Origin: Methylopila jiangsuensis
GTDB taxonomy: Bacteria > Pseudomonadota > Alphaproteobacteria > Rhizobiales > Methylopilaceae
Assembly: GCF_027922305.1 (NCBI RefSeq)
Contig: NZ_BSFK01000005.1
Coordinates: forward strand, 310,001-374,000
Direction of reading: 5' to 3'
DNA length: 64,000 nt
Both the position numbers and the translations under genes were made by a program. Each line of letters opens with the position of its first letter. Positions within the stretch are counted from its first letter, which is position 1. Positions 45,513-54,873 of this stretch are shown here, one piece after another. The notes beneath the pieces were generated by a model. That model worked only from the letters and a program-made list of their open reading frames with translations, had not been told where the DNA came from and did no database searches.

Positions 45513-46696
45513 GCGGGCCGTCGCCCCGCCGCATCGCCATCGTCGCGGGCGAGCGCTCGGGCGACGCGCTCGGGGCGGAACTGGCGCAGGCGCTGCGGCG
45601 CCGGCTGGGCGAGGGCGTCCGGTTCCGGGGCGTAGCCGGCCCCCGCATGCTGGCGGCGGGCGTCGAGACGCTGTTTCCCATGGAGGACGTGGCGGTGATG
45701 GGCGTCGGCCCCGTCATCGCCCGGCTGCCCACGCTGCTGCGGCGCATCCGCGAGACGGCGGACAGCCTGATCGCCGACCCGCCGGACCTGCTCGTCATCG
45801 TCGACAGCCCCGATTTCACCCACCGGGTGGCGCGGCGCCTGCGCGCGGCCCGGCCGGACGTGCCGATCGTCGATTACGTCTCGCCTTCCGTCTGGGCCTG
45901 GCGGCCCGGCCGGGCCAGGGCGATGCGCGCTTACGTGGACCAGGTGCTCGCGCTGCTGCCGTTCGAGCCCGCCGCCCATGAGCGGCTCGGCGGTCCGCCC
46001 TGCGCCTATGTGGGCCATCCGCTGATCGAGCGCCTTCACGAGCTGCGTCCCGCGCCCGGAGAGCGGGCGGAGATCGGGCAGGGGCCGGCGCGTCTGCTGG
46101 TTCTGCCGGGCAGCCGGGCCGGGGTCGCGCACCGGCACATGCCGCTCTTCGGCGAAACGCTGCGCCGGCTGGCGGCGGCCGGCCACAGGTTCGAGGTCAC
46201 GCTGCCGACCACGGAGCGGCTCGCGGACGACATCCGCCGCATGGCCGCCGACTGGCCGGCGCCGCCGCGGATCGTGCTGGGCGAGGCGGAGAAGCTGGCG
46301 GCGTTCCGGGCGGGGCAGGCGGCGCTCGCGGCGTCCGGCACCGTGACGCTGGAGCTCGCGCTCGCGGGCGTGCCGACCGCGGCGGCCTACCGGCTCGAAT
46401 GGTTCGCGCCGCTGCTGGAGCCGTTCATCCGCATCGAGGCGCCGTTCATCCTGCTGCCCAACCTGATCCTCGGCGAGCGCGCCATCCCCGAATGCGTCCA
46501 CCGCGACGCCACGCCGGAACGTCTGACGGCGGAGCTTGCGCCGCTGCTTCACGCCAGCCCGGAGCGCGCGGCGCAGCGTGCGGCGCTCGCCCGGCTCGAC
46601 GCCGTCATGCGCCTGCCCGACGGCGTGACGCCGTCGGAGCGCGCCGCAGAGGTGACGCTCGCGGCCTGGGAGCGGGGTCGCCGCCCGGCCGGGTAA
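45509..46696 (+). CDS. lpxB: Lipid A disaccharide synthase
   Basis: This 395-residue glycosyltransferase (GT19) joins lipid X with UDP-diacylglucosamine. The motif AIVAGERSGDALGAEL starts at residue 10, followed by FPMEDVAVMG, VDYVSPSVWAWRPGRA, YVGHPLIE, and the nucleotide-binding LPGSRAGV and ASGTVTLELALAGVPTA. It is the last gene of the Lpx set, with a perfect hairpin terminator 32 bases after the stop. Confidence 0.97.
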   Translation: MSGPSPRRIAIVAGERSGDALGAELAQALRRRLGEGVRFRGVAGPRMLAAGVETLFPMEDVAVMGVGPVIARLPTLLRRIRETADSLIADPPDLLVIVDSPDFTHRVARRLRAARPDVPIVDYVSPSVWAWRPGRARAMRAYVDQVLALLPFEPAAHERLGGPPCAYVGHPLIERLHELRPAPGERAEIGQGPARLLVLPGSRAGVAHRHMPLFGETLRRLAAAGHRFEVTLPTTERLADDIRRMAADWPAPPRIVLGEAEKLAAFRAGQAALAASGTVTLELALAGVPTAAAYRLEWFAPLLEPFIRIEAPFILLPNLILGERAIPECVHRDATPERLTAELAPLLHASPERAAQRAALARLDAVMRLPDGVTPSERAAEVTLAAWERGRRPAG

Positions 46697-46727
46697 GCCA
46701 CGCGTCAGCGCAGATCCGACAACGACG

Positions 46728-46764
46728 AAGGCCCCGGAGCAGCACGCTCCGGGGCCTTTGTCTT
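46728..46764 (+). terminator. Terminator of the rpsB-lpxB cluster
   Basis: AAGGCCCCGGAGC pairs perfectly with GCTCCGGGGCCTT around AGCAC (13-bp stem), followed by TGTCTT. It lies 32 bases after the lpxB stop and marks the end of the long + strand block. Confidence 0.8.
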
Positions 46765-46820
46765 AAAGCGCGTGGCCGAAGCCGTCCGCAGGCTCGCTCG
46801 CCGCCAGCCCCCGACCCTGC

Positions 46821-46919
46821 CGTCATGCCCGAGCTTGTCTCGGGCATCCACGACTTCGCGCGCTTGAGCGTCGCCCGGGGGCAAGTCGTGGATACCCGCG
46901 CGAACGCGCGGGCATGACG
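46821..46919. repeat. 99-bp interspersed palindromic repeat, copy 2
   Basis: Same length and ends as the element at 24055-24153: starts CGTCATGCCCGAGCTTG, ends CGCGGGCATGACG. The inner arms CTCGGGCATCCACGAC and GTCGTGGATACCCG are inverted. It lies in the gap between the lpxB terminator and the end of the giant minus-strand gene, again intergenic. Confidence 0.85.
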
Positions 46920-46928
46920 AAGAGAGCG

Positions 46929-46966
46929 GTCGGTGGAGCCTGAGCATCCGCTCAGGCTCCACCGAC
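46929..46966 (-). terminator. Hairpin terminator of the giant coiled-coil gene
   Basis: A 17-bp perfect stem (GTCGGTGGAGCC... with ...GGCTCCACCGAC) around ATCC lies 8 bases beyond the stop of the minus-strand gene. The loop is 4 bases. No T-run is evident, but the position fits a terminator for that gene and separates it from the + strand lpx block. Confidence 0.65.
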
Positions 46967-46974
46967 GCCCCGGC

Positions 46975-49900
46975 TCAGCGCGGGTCGAACTTGCCGGCCG
47001 CGTGGGAGAGCATGGTGTAGACCTTGCCGGTCTCCGAGGTCAGGTAGCCGTCGGTGATGCGGCCGTCGGCGTCGTCATCGGCGATCTCGGCGAGCAGGCG
47101 CTCGAACTCCGCCACGTAGCGGTCCACGGTCGCCCGGAACTCGGGCTCCGAGCCGTACTTGCGGCGGATTTCCTCGAAGGTCTGCTGGCCCTGCAGGGTG
47201 TAGAGCCGCCGGGTGAAGACGTTGCGCTCGCCCCGGCGGTAGCGGTCCCACAGCTCCGCGACCGCCTGATGGTCGATCATGCGCGCGATGTCCACCGACA
47301 GGCTGTCGAGCGACTCGATCGCGTGATGGGGCGGGCGCTGCTGGGGCGCGGGCGTCGGCTTGCGGGCCGGCGCCGCCTTGGGCTCGTCGTCGCGGGAGGC
47401 GCGGGCGAGCAGGCCGGAAATCCAGCTGCCGCCATCGTCCTTGTCGTCAGGGGCAGGGGCGGGCGGCTGCGGCGCCGTCAGCCGGGGCGCCGGAGCGGCC
47501 GGCCGGGGCGCCGCGGGGCGGGCGACCGCCGCCTGGGCCTGCTGACTCGGGAGGACGCGGCCGGGCTCGGCCACGTCCAGCGCGGCGCCGTGGCGCGCGG
47601 CGATCTCGCCGAGCGCCGTCAGTGCCTTGATCTGGTCCGCCACCACGCGGCGCAGCTCGGCTGCGTTCTCCTCCGCCTCCTTGGGCATGTCGAACAGGCC
47701 GCGGCGCAGCTGGTCGCGGGTGGCGGCGAGCTCCGCCTCGATCGTCTTGGTCATGCCGCGCATCTCGCGCGTCACGTCGGAGAAGCGGGCGCTGGCGTCG
47801 CCCAGCATGCGGGCGATGTCGCGGCCGGCCTCCTCGTTGGCGGCCTTGAGCGCCGCGGCGGTCTTCTCCCGCTCGGTCTCGCCGAGGGTCCGCACCTTCT
47901 CGAACTCCTCGGAGATCGACTGCGCGGTGGCGCCCACCTGCGCCGCAAGCCCTTCGGCGACCCGGCGGGCGCGCTGCTCGGAGCGGCCGAGATGTTCGTC
48001 GATGGAGGCGGCGTAGCCGGCGAGCGTGCGGGACAGGTCCTCCGCCTTGGTGGAGAGGCCCGCGGACAGGATCTCCAGCGCCGAGCGCCGCTCCTCCAGC
48101 TCGGAGGCGAGTCGGCTCTGGGTGCCGTCGAGCGCGTCGGCCACATCCGCGATGGAGAGCGTCTGGCGGTCGAGCTGGCGCGAGACCTCGGTCACCTTGG
48201 CCAGCACGGTGGTGGACAGGTCGCGCAGCGCGCTGGTCTGCGCGCCCACCGTGTCTCCGGCGCGGGTCGAGGCCTCGGCGATGTCGGCCATCATGTCCTC
48301 GAAGGCGGACACGCGGGCGCCGAGATCGCTTTCCACCAGCCCAAGCCGGGCGCCGGCGTCGTTCAGCACCGCCTGCAGCGCGGCGTTGGAGTCGCCGAGA
48401 CGGGTCAGCGCCTCGGTCAGCTCCGTGCTGATGGCGGCGTGGGTCTGGGTGAGGCCGCTCATGGCCCGGCGGCTTTCGCGGGCGAAGGTGGCCGACAGCG
48501 TGGCGCTGGCGTCGGACATGGCCGCCTGCAGCCGCTTGGCCGCCTCGTCCAGCGTCTCGACGCTCTTGGCCGTCTCCACGGTGAAGCTCTCGCCCAGGCG
48601 ATGCGAGGTGAGCCGCAGCCGGTCCGCGACGCCGCTGAGGCCCGCGATCGTCTCCGCGCCCTTGGTCTCGAAGGTGCGCAGCAGGTCGCCGTTCAGCGCG
48701 TCGAGCGCCTCGCGCAGCTCCGCGGCGCGGCCGCCCAGCGTGTCCGACACGCCGGCGAGACGGCCGTCGAACTCCTCGGCCATGGCGTCGGCGACCGTCG
48801 CCAGTTCGCGGGTGAGGGCGACGCCCTGCCGCGCGATGACGTCGGAGACCGAGGCGCCGCCGCGGTCGATCGTGTCGGCGATTTCGGCCATGCGGCCCTC
48901 AAGGCGGCCCGCCACGTCGTCCGCAAAGCGCGCGAGATCGTTCTCGACGCGGTTCGAGGCCTGGGACATGGCGGCCGCGACCGTCTCCGCGCCGCCGGCG
49001 ATGCGATGCGCCAGACCGTCGCCATGCTGCTTCAGGTCCGTCTCGGCGGCCTTCAGCACGGTGGTGATGTCCGACATGCGGCCGGCGATCCGGTTGGCGG
49101 CGTCGTCCGCCAGACGGCCGAGATCGGTCTCGATGCGGCCGGCCGCGTCCGCCAGCGTCAGAGCGAGGCCGTCGGACGCGGCGGAGATCGTTTCGGCCAG
49201 CCCGTCGCCGCGGCTCTGCAGCCGGGCTTCCGCGGCCTCGAGCGCGTTCGCCACATCGGCCATGCGGCCGGCGATGCGGTCGCCGGCGTCATCCGCCATG
49301 CGGCCGAGATCGCCCGAGATGCGGGCCGTTGCGTCCGCCAGCGCCGTGACGACGCCATCGGCCTTGTCCGCGATGCTCGCCGTGAGCCCGTCGCCGCGGC
49401 TCTGCAGCCGGGCTTCGGTCGCCTCGAGCGCGGACACAACATCCGCGAGCCGGCCGGCGATGCGCTCGCCGGTCTCGTCGCCCAAGCGGCCGAGATCGCC
49501 CGAGATGCGGGCGGTGGCGTCCGCCAGCGCCGTGACGACGCTGTCGGCCTTGTCCGCGAGGCTCGCCGTGAGGCCGTCGCCGCGGCTCTGCAGCCGCGCC
49601 TCGGTCGCCTCAAGCGCGGACGCCACCTCCGCGAGACGGCCGGCGATGCGCTCGCCGGCCTCGTCGCCCAGCCGGGCAAGATCGGACTGAAGACGCTCCG
49701 TGGTCTCGGCGAGCGTCGCCGCCACCCCGTCGGCCTTGCCGCCGATGAGGTCGGCGAGGGCTTCGGCGCGGCTCTGCAGGGCGCCCGAGGCGGCGTCGAT
49801 GCGGCCGGAGATGGTGCGCTCGAACCGGCCGATGCGCGCGTCCAGCGCGCCGGCGGTCTCCTGCGCCTTTTCGCCAAGCGTGGCGGACACGGCCGCGGCC

Positions 49901-52900
49901 TTCTCCTCGAAGGTGGCGACGAGGCCTTCGGTCTTGTCGGCGAGTTCGGTCGCGAAGGTCGCGGCGCGGTCGGCGAGAGCGCTGGTGACGGCCGTGGAGC
50001 CTTCGCCCAGCGTGCGGGCAAGCTCCAGCGTGCGGGTGGCCAGCGTTTCGTTGAGCGCGCGGGTGCGGGCGTCGAGGCCGTCGTCCACGCGGGCGATGCG
50101 GCTTTCGAGCGTTTCGGCCAGCGCGCTCAGACGTCCGCCGAACTGCTGGTCGAAGCCGCCGAGCCGCTCGGCGACCGCCGTGTCGAGCTCGCCGGCGCGG
50201 GCCGTGAAGCCGTCCATCCGCTCGGCGAGAACCTTCTCCAGATCGGCGGCCTTGGCGCCGAAGTTGGCGAGCCGGCCCGCGACCGTGCGGGCGAGCGCAG
50301 TGGCGCGCTCGTCGAAGGTCTGGGCGTTGGCCGCCAGCGCCTCGCTCACCCCTTCGGCCGCGGCTTTGAAGCCTCCGACGCGCTCCGCGAGCGTCTCGTC
50401 GAGCGCGCCCACGCGCTCGGTCATGGCGCCGAAGCGCCTGTCGAGCGTGGCGTCGAGCGCGCCGACGCGGTCGTCGAACACGTCGATCCGCTCGCCGATC
50501 ACCCGGTCGATGGCGTCCACCTTGCCGTCGAGCGCGCCGACGCGCTCGGCGAGCAGGTCGTCGAAGCGCAGGATCTGGCCGTCGAGGGCGCCGAGCCGGT
50601 CACCGATCACGGTCTCGAGGCCGGCCACCTTGTCGTCGAACTGCGTGGCGCGGCTCTCGAGCGTCTGATCCAGCCGCTCGATGCGCTTGTCGAGCGCGCG
50701 CACATGCTGGCGCGAGGCGCCGTCGAGGGTGTCGATGCGCTCCACGAAGCCGGCGAGCCGCTCGGCCACGGCGCCGTCGAAGGCCTCCAGCCGGCCGTCC
50801 AGCGCGCCGACGCGGGCGCCGAGCGCCTCCTCCAGCGCGGCGACCCGCTCGCCGATGCGGTTGGCGATCTCGCCGCCCTGATCGCGCAGGGCCTGCTCCA
50901 CCTCGCCGACGCGGTCGCCGATCTCGCCGGCGAAGCGGCCGCCGGCCTCCGACAGCCGGGCGACGACGCCGCTGGCGTCCTCGCCGAAGGCGCGCTCCAC
51001 GGCCGCGAGCTGGCGGGCGAGCGCCTCGTTCACGTCGCCGCCGCGGGCGGAGATCTCTTCGCCGAGCTGGCGGGCGGTGAGGGCCAGCGCTTCGGCGAGC
51101 TTCTCGCCGCGCTGCACGATGGACTGGCCGATGTCGCCGCCGGACCGCTGGAGCTGGTCGCGCACGTCCGCGACGCGGGCGTCGAGCGTCGCGCCGAACT
51201 CGGCGATGATCGCGCCGAGCGTGTCCTTCGCGGCGGTCGCGCCGTCGTCGAGCCGCGAGGCCACCAGGCCGGCGGCGTCGGCGAGCATGCGCTCGGCCTT
51301 CTCCACCTCGCCCGTGAGGCGGTCCGCGACGCCGGCGCCGGCGTCGTCCAGACGCAGGCCGAGCGCGGCGATGCGGCGGTCGAGCTCGGAGCCCAGCCGT
51401 TCGCTGGCGGCGTCCAGCGCCGTCTCCGCGGCCCCGGCGCGGTCGGCGATGGTCTCCGCCAGCCGCGTCTCCGCCTGCTCCAGACGGTCGCGCAGCTCTC
51501 CGCCGCGCAGCACCACCGCCTCATGAATGCGGCCAGCGGCCTCGGTGACGGCGGCGGTGAGCTCGCCGCCGCGATCGGTCAGCACTCCGGCGACCGAGGC
51601 GCTTACGCCGCCAAGCTGCGTTTCGAAGGCGGACAGCCTGGCCTCGACGTTGTCCGACATGCGGACCGCCGCGGCGTCGATTCGGGTCTCGGTGGCGCTG
51701 GCGCGTTCGTCCAGGCGCGCGCTGAGCGCGGCGCCGGCCTCGACGAGCCGCTGCTCCAGATCCGCGCCCTGCACCACCACGATCTCGTGCAGCCGGCCGG
51801 TGGTCTCTCCCAAGGTGTCGACGAGGGCGCCGCCGCGCTCGGCGATGACGTCGCTGACCGAGCCGCCGGCGTCGGCGAGCTGGGTCTCGAACGCCCGGAG
51901 GCGCAGGTCGATCTGCGAGGACAGGCGCTCCACCACGCCGTCGAGCTGACCGGCCACATCCGCGGCGCGCGCTTCGAGGCTGGAATCCAGCGCCTGACCG
52001 GAGGTCTCGAAGCGGCGCTGCAGCTCCGCGCCGCGCACCGCGACGATCTGGTGCAGGCGCTCCGCGGCGTCGGCGATGTTGGCGGCGAGGGCGCCGCCCT
52101 GCTCGGACAGGGTCTCGGCGACGGACGCCCGCACGCCGGACAGGCGCGTCTCGAACGCCGTGAGCTTCTGCTCGACGCCGGCGGAGATGCGTCCGGCGGA
52201 GGCGTCGAACGCGGCTTCCGCCGCCTTGGCGCGCTCGTCGATGGCGCCGCCCAGGCGGTCGCCGACGCCGGAAAGCCGGGTCTCCAGCTCGCCGCCGCGG
52301 GCCACGACCACCTCGTGAATGCGTTCGGCCACGTCGCCGAGCTGGCTCACCAGCGCGCCGCCGCGCTCGACCAGCACGTCGGCGATGGTGACGGAGGCGG
52401 TCTCCAGCGTTTCGCGGGCGGCGGCGGATCGGGCCTCAATCGCGCCGACGATGCGCTCGCCCGCGGCCTCGAAATCGCGCTCCACGTCGCCGCTGCGCAC
52501 CACGATCGCGTCGTGGACGCGGTCGCTGGCGGCGACGATGCGGGTGGAGATCTCGTCGCCGTGGCTTTCGAGCAGGCTCGCCAGCCGCTCGCCGTCCTCG
52601 GCGAAGCGGCGCTCCAGATCGACGCCGTGGACGGTGACGGCCTCGTGCATGCGCGCGGCCGAGTCCGCGACGCGGTCGGCGATGTCGCCCACCCGCGAAG
52701 ACACGGCCTCCACCAGCGTGCTCCCGGTCTCGTCGAGGCGCGAGGCGACGCTGTCCTGATGGCGGGCGAGGCGCTCCAGCAGATCGTCGCCGGCGGCGCG
52801 GACGCCGTCCGTGATCTCCGCGGTCCGGGAGGACAGGCTCCGGTCGAGGTCCGAGCCGACGAGACGGAGCGTGTCGGCGGTCTCGCCCACGCGCTCGGAG

Positions 52901-54588
52901 ACGGCGCGGATGACGTCGTCCGCGCGCGACAGGAAGGTTTCGGTCGCGCTCTCGCCAGCGTTCCGCAGGGCGTCGGTCGCCTCCGTCCCGCGGGCGGACA
53001 GGTCGTCGGCGACCCGCGACGACAGCTCCGAAAGGCGGGAGGCGATCGCCTGCGCCTTGTCGTCCAGCGCGAACGTGATGGCGTCGCCCGTCGCCTGCAG
53101 CGCGGCGAGGGTTTCGCCCGAGCGGCCCGTGATCAGATCCAGGGTGTCCTTCGCCCGGTCGCCGAAGCCGCGGTCGAAGTCGCTGGCGGCGGCGCTCAGC
53201 GCGCCGAGCACGCCGTCCGCCCGTTCGCCGAAGGCGCGGGCGACGTCGGCGCCCGAGGTCTCCAGACGGGTGACGATGTCGGCGGAGCGCCGGTCGACCG
53301 CGTCCAGGGTGGCGGCGCCGGAGCGCTCGATCTCCGCCGCGACCGCTTCGCCGCGGGTCTCCAGCGCGGTCGAGACCTGCTCGCTGACGCGGGCCAGCCG
53401 CTCGTCCAGCTCCACGCCTGAGGCGGTCAGGCGGTCGACGACGAGGATCGCGCGCTCGTCCAGCGTGCGGAACAGCAGGTCGCCGGCGTCGTTCAGCGTG
53501 GCGCGGGCGGCGTCGCTCTTTTCAGCGAGTTCGGAGGCGAAGCGGCCGGCGCCGTCCTCAATGGCCCGCGTGATGTCCGCGCCGGCGGCGGTGAGCTGGC
53601 TCACCAGATCGCCGCCGCGGGCGTTGACGGCGGACAGCACGCTTTCGCCGGCCTGGGCGATGGAGGACGTGATCTCGAAGCCGCGGGCGTCGAGCTGCTC
53701 GGAGAGGCGCGAGCCGGTCTCGGCCACGTTCGCCGCCAGCAGCGCGGAGGCGGCGGTGAGGTCGCGGTCGAGCGACTGGTGCGCGTCGGCGATCGCGCCG
53801 CGCAGGCGCTCGGCGTTGCCCTCGATGGCGTCGCGCTGGCTCTGCAGCTCGCCGATCAGGGTGCGGATGCGCACCTCGTTGTCGTGGAAGGCGCGCTCCA
53901 GCGACGTCACCTCGCCGCGCACCAGCGATTCGAGATCGCCCGCGCGGCTCACGGCGCGTTCGACGCCGTCGCCCATGGCGGCGACCTCGCGGCGCACGGC
54001 CTGGCCGAGCGAGGTGACGGCCTCGGTCGAAATGGCTTCCGGTTCGGTGAGGCGCAGCGCCACCTCCGTCATGGAGCGGGCGACGAGGCGCATCTCCTGG
54101 GCGCGCCAGGACAGGGTCGCCATCATGAAGAAGAAGGCGATGGGCGTGAACACGCCGACCACCAGCGCGGCGAGATGAGCCTGCGTTCCGGCGGCTGTGA
54201 GGTCGACCGCGCCGGAGCCGACGCCGATCACCTGCACCGCATAGGCGGCGCCGAGCGCGGCCCAGACGAAGGAGGCCGCGGCGGCCAGCAGGAACGGGAG
54301 GCCGGAAGGCTTGCGCTGCAGCGCATAGACGATGTGGGCGAAGGAACGGCCGTCGTCGTTGGCGGCCGGCGCGCGGCGGGCGGCGCGGCCCGGTCGGCGC
54401 TCGGGCGTGGCGGAAGAGGGCGGAGGCGGCGTCTCGGGTCCAGCGGCTCCGCTCGCCGGCGCGGCAGGCTCGGCGGACTTCGGGGTCTCCACCGTCGCCT
54501 TGGCGTCGGGCGCCACCAGATTGAGCGCCTGTTCGATGGCGGAAAGGGCCGCTTCGGCGGGGTCCTTGGCAGATTGCGGATTCGCCAT
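46975..54588 (-). CDS. Giant coiled-coil membrane protein, GPR/RgsE-like polar growth factor
   Basis: This 2,537-residue protein has an Ala/Pro-rich N-terminal region (1-90) and two membrane segments at about 97-122 and 139-160. From there to about 2,330 it is almost wholly alpha-helical, with Ala/Glu/Asp/Arg-rich heptads. A four-fold 62-residue tandem repeat lies at about 1,637-1,884, and a conserved C-terminal domain follows (from about 2,430, with MIDHQAVAELWDRYRRGERNVF and GRITDGYLTSETGKVYTMLSHAAG). The layout (two N-terminal membrane helices, very long apolipoprotein-like helical region) matches the Agrobacterium growth pole ring protein GPR and Sinorhizobium RgsE, which organise unipolar peptidoglycan growth. 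That assignment is by architecture, not alignment. The ATG at 54588 is preferred over a GTG 33 bases earlier. Confidence 0.8.
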   Translation of the reverse strand: MANPQSAKDPAEAALSAIEQALNLVAPDAKATVETPKSAEPAAPASGAAGPETPPPPSSATPERRPGRAARRAPAANDDGRSFAHIVYALQRKPSGLPFLLAAAASFVWAALGAAYAVQVIGVGSGAVDLTAAGTQAHLAALVVGVFTPIAFFFMMATLSWRAQEMRLVARSMTEVALRLTEPEAISTEAVTSLGQAVRREVAAMGDGVERAVSRAGDLESLVRGEVTSLERAFHDNEVRIRTLIGELQSQRDAIEGNAERLRGAIADAHQSLDRDLTAASALLAANVAETGSRLSEQLDARGFEITSSIAQAGESVLSAVNARGGDLVSQLTAAGADITRAIEDGAGRFASELAEKSDAARATLNDAGDLLFRTLDERAILVVDRLTASGVELDERLARVSEQVSTALETRGEAVAAEIERSGAATLDAVDRRSADIVTRLETSGADVARAFGERADGVLGALSAAASDFDRGFGDRAKDTLDLITGRSGETLAALQATGDAITFALDDKAQAIASRLSELSSRVADDLSARGTEATDALRNAGESATETFLSRADDVIRAVSERVGETADTLRLVGSDLDRSLSSRTAEITDGVRAAGDDLLERLARHQDSVASRLDETGSTLVEAVSSRVGDIADRVADSAARMHEAVTVHGVDLERRFAEDGERLASLLESHGDEISTRIVAASDRVHDAIVVRSGDVERDFEAAGERIVGAIEARSAAARETLETASVTIADVLVERGGALVSQLGDVAERIHEVVVARGGELETRLSGVGDRLGGAIDERAKAAEAAFDASAGRISAGVEQKLTAFETRLSGVRASVAETLSEQGGALAANIADAAERLHQIVAVRGAELQRRFETSGQALDSSLEARAADVAGQLDGVVERLSSQIDLRLRAFETQLADAGGSVSDVIAERGGALVDTLGETTGRLHEIVVVQGADLEQRLVEAGAALSARLDERASATETRIDAAAVRMSDNVEARLSAFETQLGGVSASVAGVLTDRGGELTAAVTEAAGRIHEAVVLRGGELRDRLEQAETRLAETIADRAGAAETALDAASERLGSELDRRIAALGLRLDDAGAGVADRLTGEVEKAERMLADAAGLVASRLDDGATAAKDTLGAIIAEFGATLDARVADVRDQLQRSGGDIGQSIVQRGEKLAEALALTARQLGEEISARGGDVNEALARQLAAVERAFGEDASGVVARLSEAGGRFAGEIGDRVGEVEQALRDQGGEIANRIGERVAALEEALGARVGALDGRLEAFDGAVAERLAGFVERIDTLDGASRQHVRALDKRIERLDQTLESRATQFDDKVAGLETVIGDRLGALDGQILRFDDLLAERVGALDGKVDAIDRVIGERIDVFDDRVGALDATLDRRFGAMTERVGALDETLAERVGGFKAAAEGVSEALAANAQTFDERATALARTVAGRLANFGAKAADLEKVLAERMDGFTARAGELDTAVAERLGGFDQQFGGRLSALAETLESRIARVDDGLDARTRALNETLATRTLELARTLGEGSTAVTSALADRAATFATELADKTEGLVATFEEKAAAVSATLGEKAQETAGALDARIGRFERTISGRIDAASGALQSRAEALADLIGGKADGVAATLAETTERLQSDLARLGDEAGERIAGRLAEVASALEATEARLQSRGDGLTASLADKADSVVTALADATARISGDLGRLGDETGERIAGRLADVVSALEATEARLQSRGDGLTASIADKADGVVTALADATARISGDLGRMADDAGDRIAGRMADVANALEAAEARLQSRGDGLAETISAASDGLALTLADAAGRIETDLGRLADDAANRIAGRMSDITTVLKAAETDLKQHGDGLAHRIAGGAETVAAAMSQASNRVENDLARFADDVAGRLEGRMAEIADTIDRGGASVSDVIARQGVALTRELATVADAMAEEFDGRLAGVSDTLGGRAAELREALDALNGDLLRTFETKGAETIAGLSGVADRLRLTSHRLGESFTVETAKSVETLDEAAKRLQAAMSDASATLSATFARESRRAMSGLTQTHAAISTELTEALTRLGDSNAALQAVLNDAGARLGLVESDLGARVSAFEDMMADIAEASTRAGDTVGAQTSALRDLSTTVLAKVTEVSRQLDRQTLSIADVADALDGTQSRLASELEERRSALEILSAGLSTKAEDLSRTLAGYAASIDEHLGRSEQRARRVAEGLAAQVGATAQSISEEFEKVRTLGETEREKTAAALKAANEEAGRDIARMLGDASARFSDVTREMRGMTKTIEAELAATRDQLRRGLFDMPKEAEENAAELRRVVADQIKALTALGEIAARHGAALDVAEPGRVLPSQQAQAAVARPAAPRPAAPAPRLTAPQPPAPAPDDKDDGGSWISGLLARASRDDEPKAAPARKPTPAPQQRPPHHAIESLDSLSVDIARMIDHQAVAELWDRYRRGERNVFTRRLYTLQGQQTFEEIRRKYGSEPEFRATVDRYVAEFERLLAEIADDDADGRITDGYLTSETGKVYTMLSHAAGKFDPR
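48937..49680 (-). repeat. Tandem 186-bp repeat inside the giant gene (four units)
   Basis: Four head-to-tail units of 186 bases (62 codons) at 49680-49495, 49494-49309, 49308-49123 and 49122-48937. The protein unit starts LGRLGDETGERIAGRLADV and contains EARLQSRGDGLTAS and VVTALADATARIS. Units one and two are nearly identical in protein and DNA, unit three is close, and unit four has diverged (HGDGLAHRI in place of RGDGLTASI). Such an array can change copy number by recombination. Confidence 0.9.
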
Positions 54589-54873
54589 CGTCTCTAGCCT
54601 CGCGTCCGTACACTCATACACATCGGTCGCTTTGGTCCGGTCCCGCCAATACGCGGCGGAGCCCGGATTTGGGCGGCGCGGCTTCGGGGAAGCCGCTGCG
54701 CCAGCGGCTACTGGCGCGCCGTGACCGCCCCGCGATCACACGATCGCAGACGCGGTTTTCGACGCTTCAGATGCTACCGGCCCTGAGGCGACTAGAGAAC
54801 AGCGGAATCCGACGATTGGCAAACGTCGTTAACGCCTTGTTCACCATGAAGAGGATCAGGGGAACTGCGAGCG

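Noticed and set aside
46933..53421. An open + strand frame of 2,162 codons opposite the giant gene
   Set aside because: It has no ribosome site or recognisable protein and is composed of Arg/Gly/Val-rich filler. It is the antisense shadow expected when a long GC-rich gene has biased codons, and the minus-strand product has real features (membrane helices, heptads, repeats).
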